Assembly: GCA_018365455.1 (NCBI GenBank)
Contig: JAGZJZ010000020.1
Span: 1 to 64,000, forward strand
From: Clostridiales bacterium
GTDB taxonomy: Bacteria > Bacillota > Clostridia > Lachnospirales > Lachnospiraceae
Reading direction: 5' to 3'
DNA: 64,000 bases
Translations under genes and position numbers: made by a program
Notes under the pieces: generated by a model
Told to the model about the DNA's origin: nothing
The model's input: only the letters and a program-made list of their open reading frames with translations
The model's database searches: none
Shown: positions 36,983 to 45,127 of the stretch, in pieces
Layout: each line of letters opens with the position of its first letter
How positions within the stretch are numbered: the first letter of the stretch is position 1

Positions 36983-37192
36983 CTATTTTACAATTTTTAT
37001 CGTTTCGCCATCGAAGTCCACTACATCATTTTCATGGAGCTTTTTCCCTCTCTGGTATTCCACTTCGCCATTCACCTTCACCAGTCCGTCCTGGATCACT
37101 ACTTTTGCAACCACTCCGGAATCTACCAGTCCGGCTGCCTTTAAAGCCTGGCCTAATTTAATATACTCTTCTCTTAACTTAATCGTTTCCAT
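36983..37192 (-). CDS. yaaA: S4 domain RNA-binding protein YaaA
   Basis: 69 residues, a lone S4 domain (LREEYIKLGQALKAAGLVDS, QDGLVKVNGEVEYQRGKKL). Orthologues sit between dnaN and recF in Firmicutes and associate with ribosome assembly (family knowledge). 13 bases after dnaN. Confidence 0.92.
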   Translation of the reverse strand: METIKLREEYIKLGQALKAAGLVDSGVVAKVVIQDGLVKVNGEVEYQRGKKLHENDVVDFDGETIKIVK

Positions 37193-37205
37193 GATGCCCT
37201 TTCCT

Positions 37206-38309
37206 CTATACCGTAAAATTAACCGGAAGAATCAAATAGATATAGGTTTCTTTCTCGTCTTTAATAAAGCAGGGTGCCTTGGGATTCACCAGATACAGCG
37301 TCACGTTCTCATCGTCAATGACACGAAGTGAATCAATTAAGAATCTGGGGTTAAATCCAATGAGAATATCCTTCCCCTCTTTCGTAATATCAATTTCTTC
37401 ATCCATAGATCCGATCTGGGAATTGATCTTCAATTCCATCGACCCATCGCTGATTTGAATGATAATCGGTTTCTTGTCACTTTCCTTTACAAGAAGAGTA
37501 GCACGATCGATACAATCAAGCAATTCTTTTTTATTGATTTCCACCTTAGTTTCGTAATCGCTGGAAAGCATCTGCTCTATGCGGAAGTACTCTCCTTCAA
37601 TCAGACGGGAAACAACTGTTGTCTGGTCAAATTCAAATACAATATGGTTATTCGTGAAGAACAGCCGTACCTCATCCTCCACTTCTCCTGATAAAATCTT
37701 GCTCACTTCCGTGAGTGTCTTTCCAGGAACGACAACCTTCTTGTGGCCGTAAGTATCCTTTAATTCGATTTTCCGAATCGATATTCGATGACCATCTAAT
37801 GACACAACTTTCAGTTCATTTTCATTGATTTCAAATAATTCCCCGGTCATCATTTTGTTATTTTCATTTGCCGCAATCGAAAAAATCGTCTGACGAATTA
37901 CTTCTTTCAAAGTAAACTGGGACAGGGAGATGGAATCATTTTTTTCTACATATGGAAGATACGAAAAGTCCTCCCCGGATTTTCCGGATATATTAAACTT
38001 CGCTTTTTCACAGGTAATGGTGGCCTGTAACTTCGCATCTGTTTCTATCACAATATCATTTTCCGGTAATTTTCGAATAATTTCAGAAAAAATCTTTGCA
38101 TCCAGGGCAATAATACCTTTATCTAAGATCTCACCGGTCACTTTTGTTTCAATTCCAAGTTCCATATCATTAGAAGTTAACTTAATTTCATTGGTGGAAG
38201 CATCGATTAAGATACATTCCAGTATTGGCATTGTTGTTTTAGAAGGAACAGCTTTCATAACAATGTTAACGCTTTTTAATAAATCTGATTTTGAGCAGAC
38301 AATTTTCAT
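37206..38309 (-). CDS. dnaN: DNA polymerase III beta sliding clamp
   Basis: 367 residues, standard clamp length with three similar domains (MKIVCSKSDLLKSVNIVMKAV at the start, YLILPVNFTV at the end). It encircles DNA and tethers the replicative polymerase. AAAGGAG lies 11 bases before the ATG. Separated from dnaA by a 327-bp region with DnaA boxes. Confidence 0.97.
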   Translation of the reverse strand: MKIVCSKSDLLKSVNIVMKAVPSKTTMPILECILIDASTNEIKLTSNDMELGIETKVTGEILDKGIIALDAKIFSEIIRKLPENDIVIETDAKLQATITCEKAKFNISGKSGEDFSYLPYVEKNDSISLSQFTLKEVIRQTIFSIAANENNKMMTGELFEINENELKVVSLDGHRISIRKIELKDTYGHKKVVVPGKTLTEVSKILSGEVEDEVRLFFTNNHIVFEFDQTTVVSRLIEGEYFRIEQMLSSDYETKVEINKKELLDCIDRATLLVKESDKKPIIIQISDGSMELKINSQIGSMDEEIDITKEGKDILIGFNPRFLIDSLRVIDDENVTLYLVNPKAPCFIKDEKETYIYLILPVNFTV

Positions 38310-38636
38310 AATGTGGGTAACTCCTTTCGAGCCCGCTATATAATAAATTATTAAGAGAATCAGTAGTCTTAACCTTAGGGGCTGTTAGTTTGTGAATAAG
38401 TCTGAAGAGGCCCGTGTGTATAAGCCTCCCGTAAATTAATAAGTATGTGAAAAAGTCTCTGAAATTAAAGTATAAAAATCAGGTTATCAACAGAGCCCCT
38501 TAAAAATGATTATTATACACACATTTGAGGCTGGTTTTCAACAAAATCGTGTGGATTGTTTTAAAGGGGGAAAATCTACTGCCAATACCCATATTTTCTA
38601 TTTTGAAATTAAGGTGTGGAAATTGGGTCATGCACC
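38310..38636. other. dnaA-dnaN intergenic region, second half of the bipartite origin
   Basis: Contains DnaA-box matches TTATTCACA (38399-38391, minus), TTATACACA (38423-38415, minus), TTATCAACA (38484-38492, plus) and TTATACACA (38513-38521, plus), mixed with AT-rich stretches that could unwind. Together with the cluster upstream of dnaA it fits the bipartite oriC of Firmicutes. The dnaN promoter should also lie here. Confidence 0.7.
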
Positions 38637-39986
38637 TCAATTTGGATTAATTTTTTTCTTAATGATTTCAACCGTATTGCGGACATTATCGGATTTCGCC
38701 ATTTCATTGGTAATATTTTTACAGCCATGGATAATGGTGGTATGATCCTTCTTGCCCATGATATTTCCAATGGTTTTCAATGGAGTTTCTGTCATTTCCC
38801 TGCAGAGGAACATGGCAATCTGTCGTGGAAATACAATTTCTGAGTTACGTTTGTTGCCTTTTAGGTCTTCCGGACGCAAATGAAAATGCTCCGCAACGAT
38901 ATCAATGATCAATTCCGGGGTGATTTCACGGTTTTCATCCGGAGAAATGATATCTTTTAAGGCTTCTTCCGCCAGTCCTACCGTAATTTCACGTTTTTCC
39001 AAATTGCTGAAAGCCATTAATTTGTTCAGGGCGCCTTCCAGCTCACGGATATTAGACTTGATATTTGTGGCAATGTATTTAATAACATCATCATCAATCT
39101 GATAGCCGTCCAATTCTTCTTTTTTTCTAAGAATCGCCATCCTTGTTTCATAATCCGGCGAGGAAATATCGGCAATCAGGCCCCATTCGAAGCGGGATCT
39201 GAGCCTTCCTTCCAGAGTCTGGATTTCTTTCGGCGGTTTATCAGAGGAGATAATAATCTGTTTTTTGGATCCGTGGAGATCATTAAAGGTATGGAAAAAT
39301 TCTTCCTGTGTAGATTCTTTTCCTATAATAAACTGAATATCGTCGATGAGCAGTACGTCAATATTCCGGTATTTTTCACGAAATTTTGTCATTGCAGTAT
39401 TATTTCCGTTACGAATGGCTTCAATCAATTCGTTTGTAAACGACTCACTTGTTACATATAATACCTTGGACAGCGGATTTCTTTCTAATATAAAGTGAGC
39501 AATAGAGTGCATTAAATGGGTTTTTCCAAGACCAACACCTCCATAAATAAAGAGGGGGTTGTACATTTCGCCGGGTGATTCCGCAACTGCCAGTGATGCT
39601 GCATGGGCAAAATTGTTATTTCCACCAACTACAAAAGTGTCGAAAGTATATTTAGGATTTAAATTTGCTTTTTCCAAATTTTCATTTAAAGTAGAGGCAG
39701 GCGGCATTGATTTCTCTATCGTTTTCGCTTGTTCAGGTAAAATAAATTCAATATTATAATCCAGTCCCGTAATCTCGGCGACCGCTACTTTAATAGGAAG
39801 TGTATACTTTTTGCTTATATAATTAAGCCCCATCTGCTCGGATGGAACCAGTATTGTAATCGTGCTGTTTTCTATAATGTGGACCTTTAATGGTTTTATC
39901 CAGGTATTAAAGGAAACATCCGATAACTCGTGTTCTAGTTTTACTGTATACAGTATTTCTTCCCATTTTTCTATTATGATGTCCAT
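38637..39986 (-). CDS. dnaA: Chromosomal replication initiator DnaA
   Basis: 449 residues. Domain I at the N-terminus, AAA+ domain with GGVGLGKTHLMH and LLIDDIQF, and domain IV DNA-binding helices with FPRQIAMFLCREMTETPL and GKKDHTTIIHG. AAGGAG lies 8 bases before the ATG. It binds the boxes in the flanking regions and opens the origin. Confidence 0.98.
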   Translation of the reverse strand: MDIIIEKWEEILYTVKLEHELSDVSFNTWIKPLKVHIIENSTITILVPSEQMGLNYISKKYTLPIKVAVAEITGLDYNIEFILPEQAKTIEKSMPPASTLNENLEKANLNPKYTFDTFVVGGNNNFAHAASLAVAESPGEMYNPLFIYGGVGLGKTHLMHSIAHFILERNPLSKVLYVTSESFTNELIEAIRNGNNTAMTKFREKYRNIDVLLIDDIQFIIGKESTQEEFFHTFNDLHGSKKQIIISSDKPPKEIQTLEGRLRSRFEWGLIADISSPDYETRMAILRKKEELDGYQIDDDVIKYIATNIKSNIRELEGALNKLMAFSNLEKREITVGLAEEALKDIISPDENREITPELIIDIVAEHFHLRPEDLKGNKRNSEIVFPRQIAMFLCREMTETPLKTIGNIMGKKDHTTIIHGCKNITNEMAKSDNVRNTVEIIKKKINPN

Positions 39987-40470
39987 GTTAACGACTCCTT
40001 AAATATATTCTTCCGTTTTTCGCATTGGTAAAAATCCGCTTATTTTCTGGTGTTTATCCAAAAACAATACAAATTTGTACTGTGTGGATGACCCTCAGAA
40101 AAACACAACAATAAATGATTGCAGCTAAATGTTATCCACAATCATTCATTTAGAGATAGATTTCCTTATCTAATTCTAAACTAAATTAAGCAATTTAGCA
40201 ATCAGAATTTTTTGAAATAACACTTTGTGAACATATTTATCCACTTTCATCCAATAATTTCGACAAGGTTGTGAATAACCAAATCCACAAATCCACATAG
40301 AAAACAGGCTTTATTTACGGGGGATGTCCTTTAAAATCAAAGTTTTTCACATTTTTGGAAAAAGTTATACACAAGTTATCCCCAATTTGTGGATAACTTT
40401 ATGTAAACCGTAAAAAATAAGTGTGGAAAACTAAAAAGAGGGTAAAGAATATAAAAAAATAAAGGAATAG
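39987..40470. other. Replication origin region upstream of dnaA (DnaA-box cluster)
   Basis: Non-coding and AT-rich. DnaA boxes seen: TTATCCACA 40132-40140, TTATCCACT 40237-40245, TTATTCACA 40278-40270 (minus), TTTTTCACA 40343-40351, TTATACACA 40365-40373, TTATCCCCA 40376-40384 and TTATCCACA 40396-40388 (minus). The tight group at 40343-40396 is the densest. It lies at the switch in gene orientation. The dnaA promoter must be here but no clear pair of hexamers stands out. Confidence 0.85.
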
Positions 40471-40471
40471 C

Positions 40472-40500
40472 TTGACTTACGGCATATTTATGAATATAAT
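40472..40500 (+). promoter_or_regulatory. Promoter of the rpmH operon
   Basis: TTGACT (40472-40477), 17-bp spacer, perfect TATAAT (40495-40500), leaving a leader of about 80 bases before rpmH. Confidence 0.8.
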
Positions 40501-40585
40501 TGAAATGATGTTTTTAAGCATGTAAAATTTAATTTACCAATTATGTTAATAGATATTTGGTTAGATAGAAGGAGGTGCCAGACTC

Positions 40586-40720
40586 ATGAAAATGACATTC
40601 CAACCGAAAAAGAGATCCAGAGCTAAGGTTCACGGATTCAGAGCTAGAATGAGCACAGTAGGCGGAAGAAAAGTTATCGCTGCTAGAAGAGCAAAAGGAA
40701 GAAAAAAATTATCAGCATAG
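40586..40720 (+). CDS. rpmH: 50S ribosomal protein L34
   Basis: 44 residues, very basic, with the invariant start MKMTFQPKKRSRAKVHGFR and the end RRAKGRKKLSA. Strong RBS (AAGGAGGTG). First gene of the right arm, next to the origin as in most bacteria. Confidence 0.97.
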   Translation: MKMTFQPKKRSRAKVHGFRARMSTVGGRKVIAARRAKGRKKLSA

Positions 40721-40748
40721 GCCGCAGATTTGTGGCCTTTTCTTCTCT
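40719..40748 (+). terminator. Weak terminator/attenuator between rpmH and rnpA
   Basis: An 8-bp stem with one G-U pair (40719-40726 with 40731-40738) overlapping the rpmH stop codon, followed by TTTTCTTCTCTTT. It would let rpmH be made in excess over rnpA. Confidence 0.55.
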
Positions 40749-40773
40749 TTAAATGATTGGTAAAGGATGGCCT

Positions 40774-41130
40774 ATGGTATTTTCAGAATCATTGAAAAAA
40801 AACAAAGATTTCCAATATGTATATAGGAAAGGAAAATCTTTTGCGAACAGATATTTAGTAATGTATGTCTTAGAAAATCAGTTATCCAGGAACCGTCTTG
40901 GGATTTCGGTCAGTAAAAAAGTTGGCAATAGTGTAGTAAGGCATGGTTTAACCAGATTGCTGAGAGAGAGTTACCGGCTGAATGAATCTGGTTTTACGCC
41001 TGGATATGATATTGTGGTAGTTGCGAGGGTAAGCGCCAAAGAAAAAGGTTTTGCAGAGATCCAGAGCGCGCTTTTGCATTTAGGGAAACTTCATAATATA
41101 TTTCATATAGAAAAGATTGATGGTAAATGA
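40774..41130 (+). CDS. rnpA: Ribonuclease P protein component
   Basis: 118 residues. The ATG at 40774 is preferred because AAAGGA lies just upstream; an ATG 7 codons earlier has none. Family motif RNRLGISVSKKVGNSVVRHGLTRLLRESYR is clear (residues about 45-75). It is the protein cofactor of the RNA enzyme that matures tRNA 5' ends. Overlaps yidD by 4 bases. Confidence 0.95.
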   Translation: MVFSESLKKNKDFQYVYRKGKSFANRYLVMYVLENQLSRNRLGISVSKKVGNSVVRHGLTRLLRESYRLNESGFTPGYDIVVVARVSAKEKGFAEIQSALLHLGKLHNIFHIEKIDGK

Positions 41131-41336
41131 AAAAATTATTAATCGGTTTGATTAAATTATATAGAAAATATTTATCGCCATTAAAAAGCACCCATTGTCC
41201 TTATATACCTACGTGCTCACAGTACGGGTTAGAGGCAATTGAAAAACATGGTGCTGTTAAGGGAACCATCTTGACCTGCTGGAGGATTCTGAGATGTAAT
41301 CCTTTTTCTAAGGGCGGATATGATCCGGTTCCTTAG
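41127..41336 (+). CDS. yidD: Membrane protein insertion efficiency factor YidD
   Basis: 69 residues with an amphipathic N-terminal helix and the family signature YIPTCSQYGLEAIEKHG...WRILRCNPFSKGGYDPVP, including the three conserved cysteines. Assists YidC at the inner face of the membrane. Start overlaps the rnpA stop (ATGA), implying coupled translation. Confidence 0.95.
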   Translation: MKKLLIGLIKLYRKYLSPLKSTHCPYIPTCSQYGLEAIEKHGAVKGTILTCWRILRCNPFSKGGYDPVP

Positions 41337-41365
41337 AGGTGTAACTAATTTAGGAGGAAAAAGTC

Positions 41366-42652
41366 TTGTCGAAAATGTTGTTAACAAAAAGTACAACCTT
41401 CATTATTGGACCTGTTGCCGTTGCTTTAGGTTTTATCATGAATGCGATTTACCTGTTCTTGAATAATCTGTTCAATATTCAAAACATTGGTCTTTGTATT
41501 ATTTTATTTACGATTGTTATTTATATGCTGTTGATGCCGCTTACGATCAAACAGCAAAAGTTTTCTAAACTTTCAGCACAGATGAACCCTGAACTTCAGG
41601 CGATTCAGAAAAAGTATAAAGGTAAACAGGATCAGGCTTCTATGATGAAGATGAACGAAGAAACAAAAACTGTTTACTCAAAGTATGGAGTATCTCCTAT
41701 GGGAAGCTGTTTGCAGCTCCTGATCCAGATGCCGATCTTATTCGCATTGTATAAGGTAATCTGGAATATCCCGGCTTATGTAGGCGGAATTAAAGATGCA
41801 TTTATGCCTTTAGTGGAGAAGTTACTGAATAATTCTGCAGCGCAGACATTTTTAACTGATATAGCAACTAAGAATCAGATTAACTTTGAAAGTGCCGGAT
41901 ATAAGGCAGAAACAATCGTAGATACCTTATATAAATTTAAACCGGATGACTGGGGAAATTTAGCCAGTAAATTTCCTGATATAAAAGAACTTATAATTGG
42001 AACACAGGATAAGGTAGACCATTTTAATAATTTCCTTGGCATAAATATCGCAGATGCACCGATGAGTATGCTTCAGACAGGACTTAAAACAGGAGCTGTC
42101 CTTGTTATTATAGGAGCAATTGCAATCCCTGTTCTGGCTGGTTTAACTCAGTGGTTTAACACCAAACTGATGCCGCAGCCGGATGCAAACGGACAGGGCG
42201 GTACCATGGCAAGTTCCATGAAGACCATGAATATGATTATGCCGATCATGTCTGCAGTATTCTGTCTGACACTGCCGGCTGGTATGGGACTCTACTGGAT
42301 CGCCGGTGCTGTAATCAGAAGTGTTCAACAGATTATCGTTAACAAACACATGGACAGCGTAGATGTGGAAGCGCTGATTTCCAAAAACCTGGAGAAGCAA
42401 AATAAGAAACGTGAAAAGATGGGACTGCCTCCTCAGAAGATATCCAACCAGGCAAAAATAAATGTGAAGAACATTAATGAACCTGTTTCACATCCTTCCA
42501 CACGTGCAAAGGCTAATGTGAAAAAAGAAATGTCGGAAGAAGATATCAAGAAATCTACCGAATATTATAATCAAACCGCAAATGCAAAACCTGGAAGTAT
42601 TGCTTCCAAAGCAAGAATGGTTCAGCAATACAATGAGAAGAATAAGAAATAG
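41366..42652 (+). CDS. yidC: Membrane protein insertase YidC/Oxa1
   Basis: 428 residues. TTG start at 41366 with AGGAGG 8 bases upstream; an ATG three codons on is the alternative. Five hydrophobic segments; the cytoplasmic hairpin is MNPELQAIQKKYKGKQDQ. An extracytoplasmic insert of about 70 residues lies between the second and third core helices (about residues 155-225). The C-terminal tail is long and Lys-rich, as for ribosome binding. No lipobox, unlike SpoIIIJ. Confidence 0.94.
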   Translation: MSKMLLTKSTTFIIGPVAVALGFIMNAIYLFLNNLFNIQNIGLCIILFTIVIYMLLMPLTIKQQKFSKLSAQMNPELQAIQKKYKGKQDQASMMKMNEETKTVYSKYGVSPMGSCLQLLIQMPILFALYKVIWNIPAYVGGIKDAFMPLVEKLLNNSAAQTFLTDIATKNQINFESAGYKAETIVDTLYKFKPDDWGNLASKFPDIKELIIGTQDKVDHFNNFLGINIADAPMSMLQTGLKTGAVLVIIGAIAIPVLAGLTQWFNTKLMPQPDANGQGGTMASSMKTMNMIMPIMSAVFCLTLPAGMGLYWIAGAVIRSVQQIIVNKHMDSVDVEALISKNLEKQNKKREKMGLPPQKISNQAKINVKNINEPVSHPSTRAKANVKKEMSEEDIKKSTEYYNQTANAKPGSIASKARMVQQYNEKNKK

Positions 42653-42664
42653 GAGGGTTTTCTT

Positions 42665-43531
42665 ATGGATTACATTAAAGTGTCTGCAAAAACAGTTTCG
42701 GATGCTATCATTGAAGCATCAATTCAATTGGAAACATCCAGTGACAATATTGAATATGAAGTACTTGAGAATGGAAGCTCGGGATTTTTGGGGTTTGGTA
42801 GCAAACCGGCTGTCATTCGTGCAAGAAAGAAAGAATCTGTAGAAGATATTTTAGATACTCCTTTATATGCAGCGCAGGAAACCGTTGTGAAAAAGGAAGA
42901 AAAGCCTGTAAAGAAAGAACCCGTTCGAAAAGATAGTGTAAAACAAGAAAGCGTTAGAAAAGAAACCTTTAAAAAAGACAGTTTTAAGAAAGAATCTGCT
43001 TATAAAGAGATAAAAGAAGCTGTAGAAGAAGTAAGAGAAGTAAAAGAAACGGTTAAGGTATCCAAAGCACCCATCAATAAAGAAGAGGCACAGAAGTCTG
43101 CATATGAGTTTTTAGAGGGTGTGTTTAAGGCAATGGAAATGAACGTGGAAATTAAAGCTGAATTTTCAGATGATACCCTGAGCGTGGATTTAAATGGAGA
43201 TGATATGGGAGTCCTGATTGGTAAAAGAGGACAAACCCTGGATTCCCTGCAGTATCTTACAAGTCTTGTGGTTAACAAAGGGAAAGCTTCTTATACCCGT
43301 GTGAAGCTGGATACGGAGAATTACAGAAACAGAAGAAAAGAGACATTGGAGAACCTGGCACGAAACATTGCATTTAAGGTTAAGAAGACAAAACGACCGG
43401 TATTTTTAGAGCCAATGAATCCTTATGAGAGAAGAATTATTCACTCAGCACTTCAGAATGATCCATATGTTACTACACACAGTGAAGGGGAAGAGCCTTA
43501 TCGTAAAGTAGTTGTTACATTAAAAAAATAA
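42665..43531 (+). CDS. jag: RNA-binding protein Jag/KhpB
   Basis: 288 residues: Jag-N domain (residues 1-55, ENGSSGFLGFGSKPA), a long charged linker of Lys/Glu-rich near-repeats (KKEPVRKDSVKQES, KKDSFKKES; about 75-140), a KH domain with GVLIGKRGQTLDSLQYL and an R3H domain with NPYERRIIHSAL. With KhpA it binds RNA and affects cell elongation in Firmicutes. 12 bases after yidC. Confidence 0.94.
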   Translation: MDYIKVSAKTVSDAIIEASIQLETSSDNIEYEVLENGSSGFLGFGSKPAVIRARKKESVEDILDTPLYAAQETVVKKEEKPVKKEPVRKDSVKQESVRKETFKKDSFKKESAYKEIKEAVEEVREVKETVKVSKAPINKEEAQKSAYEFLEGVFKAMEMNVEIKAEFSDDTLSVDLNGDDMGVLIGKRGQTLDSLQYLTSLVVNKGKASYTRVKLDTENYRNRRKETLENLARNIAFKVKKTKRPVFLEPMNPYERRIIHSALQNDPYVTTHSEGEEPYRKVVVTLKK

Positions 43532-43549
43532 AAAATTTATTATAAGGGG

Positions 43550-43616
43550 GTGTCGTGCAATTCCTCAGTGTATCCAAATATGGATAGGGTTAATCAGCTG
43601 GGAAATTGCAAGGCAC
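43550..43616 (+). ncRNA. Structured RNA candidate between jag and mnmE
   Basis: Nested complementarity: GTGTC (43550-43554) with GGCAC (43612-43616), TGCAATT (43556-43562) with AATTGCA (43604-43610), and an inner hairpin TATCCA (43571-43576) AATA TGGATA (43581-43586). It does not match any riboswitch I recognise. It is followed only by a short T run (TCTTTTAT), so it may be a leader element or a weak terminator. Confidence 0.4.
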
Positions 43617-43638
43617 TCTTTTATGTATTGTGAGATGG

Positions 43639-43730
43639 AGCCGCAGTAAATGCGGCAAAAGGAGGAGAGTGTGAAAGAAAGACACTTGCACACCATTTAT
43701 GAAAGCCGCAGTAAATGCGGCAAAAGGAGG
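43639..43730 (+). repeat. Exact 27-bp direct repeat carrying a hairpin plus RBS
   Basis: Copies at 43639-43665 and 43704-43730. Each contains the hairpin GCCGC-AGTAAAT-GCGGC directly followed by AAAAGGAGG. The second supplies the mnmE RBS; the first supplies an RBS for a 20-codon reading frame. Confidence 0.85.
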
Positions 43731-43733
43731 TAG
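43671..43733 (+). CDS. Possible 20-residue leader peptide upstream of mnmE
   Basis: GTG start five bases after AAAAGGAGG, 20 codons rich in Lys, Arg and His (KERHLHTIYESRSKCGKRR after the first Met). The TAG stop overlaps the mnmE RBS, so its translation would melt the second hairpin and couple to mnmE. No known homologue; the frame may be incidental to the 27-bp duplication. Confidence 0.3.
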   Translation: MKERHLHTIYESRSKCGKRR

Positions 43734-43738
43734 GGAAC

Positions 43739-45115
43739 ATGAAAGCAGATACCATTGCGGCCATTTCAACGGCAATGTCGGCTTCCGGGATTGGAATTGT
43801 CAGAATGAGCGGCAGCGAGGTTTTTGAAATTATAGATCGTATTTATCAGTCAAAAGGTAAGAAAAAAAAGCTGTCCCAGGTGGCGACCCATACCATTCAT
43901 TACGGATACATTATGGATGGAAGTGAAATGGTGGATGAAGTCCTGGTAATGGTGATGAGAGGACCGCGCAGCTTTACTGCAGAGGACACAATCGAGATCA
44001 ACTGCCACGGCGGTGTCTACGCCATGAAACGGATCCTGGAGACGGTTATTAAAAATGGGGCAAGACCGGCGGACCCCGGAGAATTTACAAAGCGGGCATT
44101 TTTAAACGGAAGAATGGATTTGTCCCAGGCAGAGGCGGTAATTGATGTTATTAATGCAAAAAACGAATATGCTCTGAAGAGTTCGGTCAGCCAGTTAAGA
44201 GGTTCCGTCATGGAGGCGATTAAGGAAATCCGGGAACAGATTATTTACCATATTGCATTTATTGAATCCGCTTTAGATGATCCTGAGCATATCAGCCTGG
44301 ATGGGTATGGGGATGAACTTCAGAAGGTAAATGATCAGCTAATTGGTAAATTAGAGAAGTTGATTGCTTCCTCAGAAGATGGTAAGATGATGAAGGAAGG
44401 AATCCGGACCGTAATTGTAGGCAAGCCAAATGCAGGAAAGTCATCCCTGTTAAATATTCTGGTAGGAGAGGACAGGGCGATTGTAACGGATATCGCAGGA
44501 ACAACCAGAGATACCTTAGAAGAGACCATACAAATTCACGGGATCAGTCTTAACATTGTGGATACAGCGGGAATACGCAGTACAGAAGATGTGGTAGAGA
44601 AGATCGGGGTGTCCAGGGCAAAAGAATATGCTAAGGACGCAGATTTGATTATTTATGTGGTGGATTCTTCTACAGAACTGGACGAAAATGACAGTGAGAT
44701 TATAGAATTGTTAAGAAATAAAAAAGCGATCATTATTCTAAATAAGACTGATCTTCCAATGGTGACTTCAGAAGAAATGTTAAAAGAAAGACTTGATAAG
44801 CCTGTGATTCCCATTTCAGCAAAAGAAAACAAGGGGATTGATTATCTGGAAACGACCTTAAAGGAAATGTTTTTCCATGGGGAAATTTCCTTTAATGATG
44901 AAGTATATATTACGAATATACGCCATAAGACGGCACTTGCAGATGCCCTTGCAGCCTTAAAGCAGGTAAGGGAAAGTGTTGAAATGGGAATGCCGGAAGA
45001 TTTTTATTCCATTGATTTGATGAGTGCATACGAAGAACTGGGTGGAATTATCGGAGAATCCGTAGGGGAGGATCTGGTTAATGAAATATTCAGTAAGTTT
45101 TGTATGGGAAAATAG
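43739..45115 (+). CDS. mnmE: tRNA modification GTPase MnmE
   Basis: 458 residues from ATG 43739, where AAAGGAGG lies 8 bases upstream; the earlier ATG lies inside the RBS hairpin. N-terminal folate-binding domain, helical domain, and G domain with GKPNAGKSSLLN, DTAGIRST and NKTD. It ends with the conserved C-terminal Cys motif FCMGK. With MnmG it adds the cmnm5/nm5 group to wobble U34 of tRNAs. Confidence 0.96.
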   Translation: MKADTIAAISTAMSASGIGIVRMSGSEVFEIIDRIYQSKGKKKKLSQVATHTIHYGYIMDGSEMVDEVLVMVMRGPRSFTAEDTIEINCHGGVYAMKRILETVIKNGARPADPGEFTKRAFLNGRMDLSQAEAVIDVINAKNEYALKSSVSQLRGSVMEAIKEIREQIIYHIAFIESALDDPEHISLDGYGDELQKVNDQLIGKLEKLIASSEDGKMMKEGIRTVIVGKPNAGKSSLLNILVGEDRAIVTDIAGTTRDTLEETIQIHGISLNIVDTAGIRSTEDVVEKIGVSRAKEYAKDADLIIYVVDSSTELDENDSEIIELLRNKKAIIILNKTDLPMVTSEEMLKERLDKPVIPISAKENKGIDYLETTLKEMFFHGEISFNDEVYITNIRHKTALADALAALKQVRESVEMGMPEDFYSIDLMSAYEELGGIIGESVGEDLVNEIFSKFCMGK

Positions 45116-45127
45116 AAAGGATAGAAC

